This document shows positions 5,130-7,698 of a stretch of 7,698 bases of DNA, piece by piece (the first letter of the stretch is position 1; each line of letters opens with the position of its first letter). The stretch lies in NCBI GenBank assembly GCA_043764135.1, contig JAYUKV010000137.1:1-7698 (forward strand). Reading direction: 5' to 3'. The stretch comes from JAYUKV01 sp043764135 (GTDB lineage Bacteria > Patescibacteriota > JACMRA01). Made by a program: the position numbers and the translations under genes. Below the pieces are notes generated by a model, which saw only the letters and a program-made list of their open reading frames with translations, was not told where the DNA came from and made no database searches.

Positions 5130-5537
5130 TTAGACTCTTCTCTTTTTCTTCTTTCTGACTCCTCCAAAAGGAAAGCCAGTAACGTCCTTAATTGATTCAA
5201 TTTGTAGAGAAGTTTGTTGTACTGCTCTTAAGAAAGCATCTCTACCCATTCCTGCACCTTTAATTACTAAATGTACAGTTGAGGTTTCGAAGTTCTTCAT
5301 TTTTTCTAAAATGTCTTCAACAGCTTTCTGTGCTGCAAAAGGAGTAGATTTCTTTGAACCTTTGAATCCTTGTTTACCTGATGAAGACCATGCGATTACC
5401 TTACCTTCAAGATCAGTTAGAGTGATAATTGAGTTGTTAAACTCTGCTCTAAAGAATAATCTGGCAATTGGTAATTTAATTTTTTTCGCTTTTACTTTTT
5501 TTACAGCTTTTTTAGTTTTAGTAGCTACTTTTGCCAT
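5130..5537 (-). CDS. rpsK: 30S ribosomal protein S11 (uS11), variant C-terminus
   Basis: S11 lines the 30S platform near the mRNA exit and the Shine-Dalgarno/anti-Shine-Dalgarno helix. The 135-residue protein has a Lys-rich N-terminus. The core is FNNSIITLTDLEGKVIAWSSSG (34-55), KSTPFAAQKAVEDI (62-75) and VIKGAGMGRDAFLRAV (91-106), followed by SIKDVTGFPFGGVRKKKKRRV at the end. Most S11 proteins end DVTPIPHNGCRPPK(K)RRV. Here PHNGC is replaced by PFGGV, so the Asn that forms isoaspartate in E. coli (N119) is Gly125, and PP is replaced by KK. The bases read unambiguously as TTT GGA GGA GTC. It is 36 bp after rpsM. Confidence 0.94.
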   Translation of the reverse strand: MAKVATKTKKAVKKVKAKKIKLPIARLFFRAEFNNSIITLTDLEGKVIAWSSSGKQGFKGSKKSTPFAAQKAVEDILEKMKNFETSTVHLVIKGAGMGRDAFLRAVQQTSLQIESIKDVTGFPFGGVRKKKKRRV

Positions 5538-5573
5538 ATAGTTTTATTTAATTTTATTTAATTTAAGGGGTAA

Positions 5574-5954
5574 TTATTTTGCTTTAATTTTACCACTACC
5601 ACCTGTAAATCTCTTGTTACCTCTAACTGTTCTTGAGTTAGTTTTTGTAGTTTGACCTCTAACTGGTAAGTTAGCCTTATGTCTAGACCCTCTATGAGAG
5701 TTGATATCAATAAGTCTTTTAATGTTTGCTTGGTTAAATCTTCTAAGATCAGATTCTAACAATCCTGAATTGTCGATTTCATTTCTTAGTTTTACTAGAG
5801 TTTCTTCTGAAACATCATCCAATTTAGCATCAAAAGCAATACCAACATTGTTTAAGATAGTCTTAACATTTGTAGGTCCCACTCCTTTGATAACAGTCAA
5901 TGCAAATCTTGCATGTTTTCTACCATCAACGTTTACTCCTGAAATACGGATCAT
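5574..5954 (-). CDS. rpsM: 30S ribosomal protein S13 (uS13)
   Basis: S13 sits at the top of the 30S head and contacts the 50S subunit and P-site tRNA. The 126-residue protein starts MIRISGVNVDGRKHARFALTVIKGVG, the family's helix-two-turns-helix opening. It includes LRRFNQANIKRLIDINSHRGSRHK (70-93) and the highly conserved LPVRGQTTKTNSRTVRG (96-112), which enters the decoding-site tRNA region. The end is Lys/Gly-rich. The start codon follows the rpmJ stop after only 2 bp, which implies translational coupling. No odd features are seen. Confidence 0.96.
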   Translation of the reverse strand: MIRISGVNVDGRKHARFALTVIKGVGPTNVKTILNNVGIAFDAKLDDVSEETLVKLRNEIDNSGLLESDLRRFNQANIKRLIDINSHRGSRHKANLPVRGQTTKTNSRTVRGNKRFTGGSGKIKAK

Positions 5955-5956
5955 AA

Positions 5957-6145
5957 TTAGTATTTTAATTTTTTAAGTTTTTTCTTTGGGATCGATTGAC
6001 GTTCATTGATTCTAGGACCAATTGAACTGTTATCGAAAGCGTAAAAACGTAAGATTCCTTTACGTCTTGTAAAATAGCCTTGTGCCATTCTACCTTTTCT
6101 AGTAAGAGGCTTACCTCTACCTTTAATTGACACTTTAACTTTCAT
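5957..6145 (-). CDS. rpmJ: Probable 50S ribosomal protein L36 (bL36), zinc-free and enlarged
   Basis: The position between infA and rpsM is the classical place of rpmJ. The N-terminus MKVKVSIK matches L36 MKVRASVK. The segment TRRKGILRFYA matches IRRxGxVYVI, and PRINERQ matches PKHKQRQ. However, the protein is 62 aa instead of 37-38. About 10 residues (around KPLTRKGRMAQGY, 13-25) are inserted before the RRKG motif, and a basic tail, SIPKKKLKKLKY, follows. The four zinc ligands of standard L36 (three Cys and one His) are all absent; there is no Cys or His in the protein. Zinc-free L36 paralogues exist, but this enlarged form is unusual. It might instead be an unrelated small basic ribosomal protein. 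Confidence 0.68.
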   Translation of the reverse strand: MKVKVSIKGRGKPLTRKGRMAQGYFTRRKGILRFYAFDNSSIGPRINERQSIPKKKLKKLKY

Positions 6146-6184
6146 ATATAGATTTTATTATATAATATATTTCTAAAAATATAT

Positions 6185-6475
6185 TTATTGGCGATTTATA
6201 ATCATACCTTTTAACTCTGGATCCATAGGATCTATTTCGATGTCAACGGTATCGCCTTTGATTATTTTGATATTGCGGGCCTTAAACATAGTCTTAAGTG
6301 AACACTCTACAATCAGTGGTTCAAGTCCCTTAGATCTTTCAACTTTTACTTTAAACCTTGTACCTGGCAAAGCCTCTGCAACAACTCCCACTAAGTAGGT
6401 TTTGTTTTCATCTCTGGAATGTTCTTTTCTTCCTCTTCTTCTTCTACCTCCCTGAACTGGTTTAGCTTTCTGCAT
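6185..6475 (-). CDS. infA: Translation initiation factor IF-1 with Arg-rich N-terminal extension
   Basis: IF-1 binds the ribosomal A site during initiation. Residues about 26-96 form the S1-like OB fold: YLVGVVAEALPGTRFKVKVE (27-46), matching GTVLETLPNTMFRVEL of E. coli, then KTMFKARNIKIIKGDTVDIEIDP (61-83) and the end LKGMIINRQ (LKGRIVFRSR in E. coli). Residues 1-25 are an added segment containing RRRRGRK at 11-17. A longer loop (ERSKGLEPLIVE) joins strands 3 and 4. Total length is 96 aa against about 72. It is the first gene of the operon and has its own consensus promoter. ATG 6475 is the only good start before the conserved core; no Shine-Dalgarno sequence is seen. Confidence 0.9.
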   Translation of the reverse strand: MQKAKPVQGGRRRRGRKEHSRDENKTYLVGVVAEALPGTRFKVKVERSKGLEPLIVECSLKTMFKARNIKIIKGDTVDIEIDPMDPELKGMIINRQ

Positions 6476-6516
6476 TGTACAATATGAATAAATAAAAATT
6501 GATAATTTCTAAGATA

Positions 6517-6546
6517 ATAATAAAGTGATTTATGATAAATTGTCAA
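6517..6546 (-). promoter_or_regulatory. Promoter of the infA-rpmJ-rpsMKD-rpsP operon
   Basis: On the minus strand, a perfect -35 TTGACA (6546-6541), an 18-bp spacer and TATTAT (6522-6517, one mismatch) lie upstream of infA. Transcription would begin near 6510, leaving a leader of about 35 nt without a Shine-Dalgarno sequence. This is one of the two best promoter matches in the window. Confidence 0.62.
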
Positions 6547-6588
6547 ATATTAAAGTAACCAAATAACTTCTTATTAAGACCTATACCA

Positions 6589-6622
6589 TTGTCAATTTCA
6601 GGTAAGTTTATTAGTATATAAT
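6589..6622 (+). promoter_or_regulatory. Promoter region of the serine protease gene
   Basis: TTGTCA (6589-6594) is 17 bp from TAGTAT (6612-6617). Two perfect TATAAT hexamers overlap or follow (6617-6622 and 6624-6629). With any of these -10 boxes, transcription starts within about 10 bases of, or even after, the ATG at 6631, so the mRNA would be leaderless or nearly so. It is divergent from the infA promoter; the gap between the two genes is 155 bp. Confidence 0.45.
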
Positions 6623-6630
6623 ATATAATT

Positions 6631-7575
6631 ATGGAAAATACTATAATACAACCCAAAAAACAATCATCAATTGTACTCATTTTAACTATATTAATTTTTA
6701 TCTTAGTTGTTCTTCTATCACTCTTTGGAATCCAATTATTTATTTTTAATAGACAGTTAACAGCTACAACAAACGATGTAAAAAGAATCAACAATCAACT
6801 CAACTTAATCAAGGAATCAAGCTCCAAGCAACTAGAATCTAACCAAGAACTACAATCTAAGCTTAATTCTATTTCATCTAACAATACTAACAAGTCTGCA
6901 AGTGATACTAATATTAATAATTTCTCAGATCTAACCAAATCAATTGTAAAAATTTACAATATATCAAGATCATCAACCTCTTCAGGTACTGGAACTATCA
7001 TAGATAAAGAGGGTCATATAGTTACCAATATGCATGTTATTGAAGACTCCTCGTCATTTTATTCATCAGCTTCTTCTGTTATCGCGGTATGTATAACTTA
7101 CAATCCAGACGAAAAACCAAAATGTGAATTTACAGCTGAAATAGTAAACACTGGTTCTGGAGATCTAGATTTGGCTTTATTAAAGATTGATAAAAAGTTA
7201 AAATACTCCAATGGTAAATTCCAAACTTCTTCACTATCACAATCAGACTTAGATAATCTAAAACCCAAAAATATTATTCAAGAAACTAATCTATTACCTC
7301 AATTAGGTTCTCAAATAAATGTTATTGGATATCCAGGTGCAGGAGGGGATAGTATTTCATTAACACAAGGTATCTATTCTGGAACTATTGACGAATTATA
7401 CTTTAAAACAGATGCAAAGGTAAATAGCGGTAATTCTGGTGGCGCTGCGTTTGATAGCAGTAATAAATTTCTTGGAGTACCAACTGCAGTAAGTGGTGGA
7501 CAAGGAAATATTGGATATATTATTAAGGCACAACAAGTTATCAACTTTATAAAAGAAAGCATAACTAACAACTAA
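6631..7575 (+). CDS. Membrane-anchored trypsin-like serine protease (HtrA-related, no PDZ)
   Basis: This 314-residue protein probably acts outside the cytoplasmic membrane. Residues 13-37 are one strongly hydrophobic helix after a short Lys-containing N-terminus (signal anchor). Residues 41-82 look like a coiled coil (KRINNQLNLIKE, QLESNQELQSKL). An Asn/Ser-rich linker leads to the protease domain at about 98-312. The triad is visible: His135 in VTNMHVIED, Asp180 in LDLALLKI, and Ser269 in NSGNSGGAAFD. VIGYPGAGG (231-239) is also typical of the family. Cys154 and Cys165 are the only cysteines and could form a disulphide. No PDZ domain follows, unlike DegP/HtrA. The C-terminus, GYIIKAQQVINFIKES, looks complete. 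It may be a quality-control protease or cleave a specific envelope protein; the substrate is unknown. Confidence 0.9.
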   Translation: MENTIIQPKKQSSIVLILTILIFILVVLLSLFGIQLFIFNRQLTATTNDVKRINNQLNLIKESSSKQLESNQELQSKLNSISSNNTNKSASDTNINNFSDLTKSIVKIYNISRSSTSSGTGTIIDKEGHIVTNMHVIEDSSSFYSSASSVIAVCITYNPDEKPKCEFTAEIVNTGSGDLDLALLKIDKKLKYSNGKFQTSSLSQSDLDNLKPKNIIQETNLLPQLGSQINVIGYPGAGGDSISLTQGIYSGTIDELYFKTDAKVNSGNSGGAAFDSSNKFLGVPTAVSGGQGNIGYIIKAQQVINFIKESITNN

Positions 7576-7601
7576 AAATTTAAAAATAAACCTATGAAAA
7601 T

Positions 7602-7698
7602 CTACCCATTACCCACAAATATGTGGGTATATTTTAATATCCCGTTTAATTTCATCAAGCCTCTCCATAATACTTTTACACCAGGCATCCCATCACCC
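7602..7698 (-). CDS. C-terminal fragment of probable IS4/Tn5-type transposase (cut by window edge)
   Basis: On the minus strand a frame enters from the right edge and ends in TAG after 31 codons. Its first part, GDGMPGVKVLWRGLMKLNGI, resembles the conserved end of IS4-family DDE transposases, where a Gly-rich turn is followed by LWRGLxxLxxI; the Tn5 transposase has the equivalent ALWEGWEALQSKL. The last residues (KYTHIFVGNG) are not recognisable and may be species-specific. The catalytic DDE region would lie outside the window. The gene is convergent with the protease and ends 26 bp from the protease stop. Identification rests on a short segment, so it is moderate. Confidence 0.55.
   Translation of the reverse strand, partial: GDGMPGVKVLWRGLMKLNGILKYTHIFVGNG
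7610..7629. terminator. 8-bp hairpin after the protease gene
   Basis: TACCCACA (7610-7617) and TGTGGGTA (7622-7629) form a perfect stem with an AATA loop. It is GC-rich for this window and is followed on the plus strand by TATTTTAATAT, a weak T-rich tail. It probably terminates the protease transcript. It also overlaps the last codons of the transposase fragment on the other strand, so it could instead belong to the end of an insertion sequence. Confidence 0.5.

Noticed and set aside
5538..5573. Short A/T direct repeats between rpsM and rpsK as a regulatory site
   Set aside because: The repeats (TTTTATTTAAT-like) are low-complexity spacer typical of the gaps in this operon.
6164..6185. 9-bp A/T-only inverted repeat between rpmJ and infA
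   Set aside because: A pure A/T stem is expected by chance in such DNA. It has no T-tract of note, and a terminator here would separate infA from its operon.
7640..7693. Another minus-strand frame at the right edge (MERLDEIKRDIKIY...)
   Set aside because: It looks protein-like, but it is interrupted by TGA next to the edge and overlaps the better transposase-like frame. Only 19 codons follow its ATG.
1..7698. Recoded UGA (code 25, as in Gracilibacteria/Absconditabacteria), prompted by the absence of TGA stops in the complete genes
   Set aside because: All recognisable proteins run to full family length without any in-frame TGA, which would be unlikely if TGA were a sense codon. The lack of TGA stops in about a dozen genes is only a mild bias.
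7594..7698. Plus-strand frame open to the right edge (MKIYPLPTNMW...)
   Set aside because: Its Pro/Phe/Asn-rich composition looks antisense, it overlaps the hairpin, and the opposite strand gives a transposase-like motif.
1..7698. CRISPR array, toxin-antitoxin pair, restriction system or other defence locus
   Set aside because: There are no regularly spaced repeats beyond two 15-bp copies, and no nuclease, methyltransferase or toxin motifs in any supported gene.

Overview
The window is AT-rich DNA from a bacterium using the standard code. Every recognisable gene reads through at family-like length, stops are TAA or TAG, and no complete gene ends in TGA. Several traits suggest a low-GC member of the Candidate Phyla Radiation (Patescibacteria): a two-helix membrane protein with a pleckstrin-like tail that resembles a family I associate with that group, unusual variants of L36, S11 and IF-1, and leaders almost without Shine-Dalgarno sequences. 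This placement is an inference; no 16S rRNA is present.

Left part (1-2525). Positions 1-303 hold no convincing gene, but contain a hairpin (25-45), a 15-bp direct repeat and a strong plus-strand terminator (261-302). A possible 75-residue protein follows on the minus strand (304-531). Three plus-strand genes come next: a UmuD-like S24 peptidase, the two-helix membrane protein, and methionyl-tRNA formyltransferase (fmt). The fmt gene stops early, exactly at the edge of a 123-bp self-complementary element (2523-2645).

Middle (2646-3767). A bidirectional terminator separates fmt from the convergent pgl (6-phosphogluconolactonase). Upstream of pgl lie phased A-tracts and a second inverted repeat. 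Then come the tRNA terminator and tRNA-Lys(CUU) with encoded CCA.

Ribosomal block (3767-6475, minus strand). Transcription order is infA, rpmJ, rpsM, rpsK, rpsD, rpsP, khpA, then tRNA-Lys. The first five match the classical alpha-operon order. rpoA and rplQ, which normally follow rpsD, are absent here and rpsP-khpA takes their place. A consensus promoter drives infA, and a second lies just upstream of khpA, so khpA and the tRNA may also form their own unit. L36 lacks its zinc ligands, S11 lacks the conserved Asn-Gly isoaspartate site, IF-1 has an Arg-rich N-terminus, and KhpA has an acidic tail.

Right part (6476-7698). Divergent from infA is a membrane-anchored trypsin-like serine protease with an intact catalytic triad and no PDZ domain. 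Just after it, on the minus strand and cut by the window edge, is what looks like the C-terminus of an IS4/Tn5-type transposase.

No CRISPR array, rRNA or recognisable defence system is present. The most distinctive points are the altered ribosomal proteins, the rearranged operon and the palindromic element at the end of fmt.
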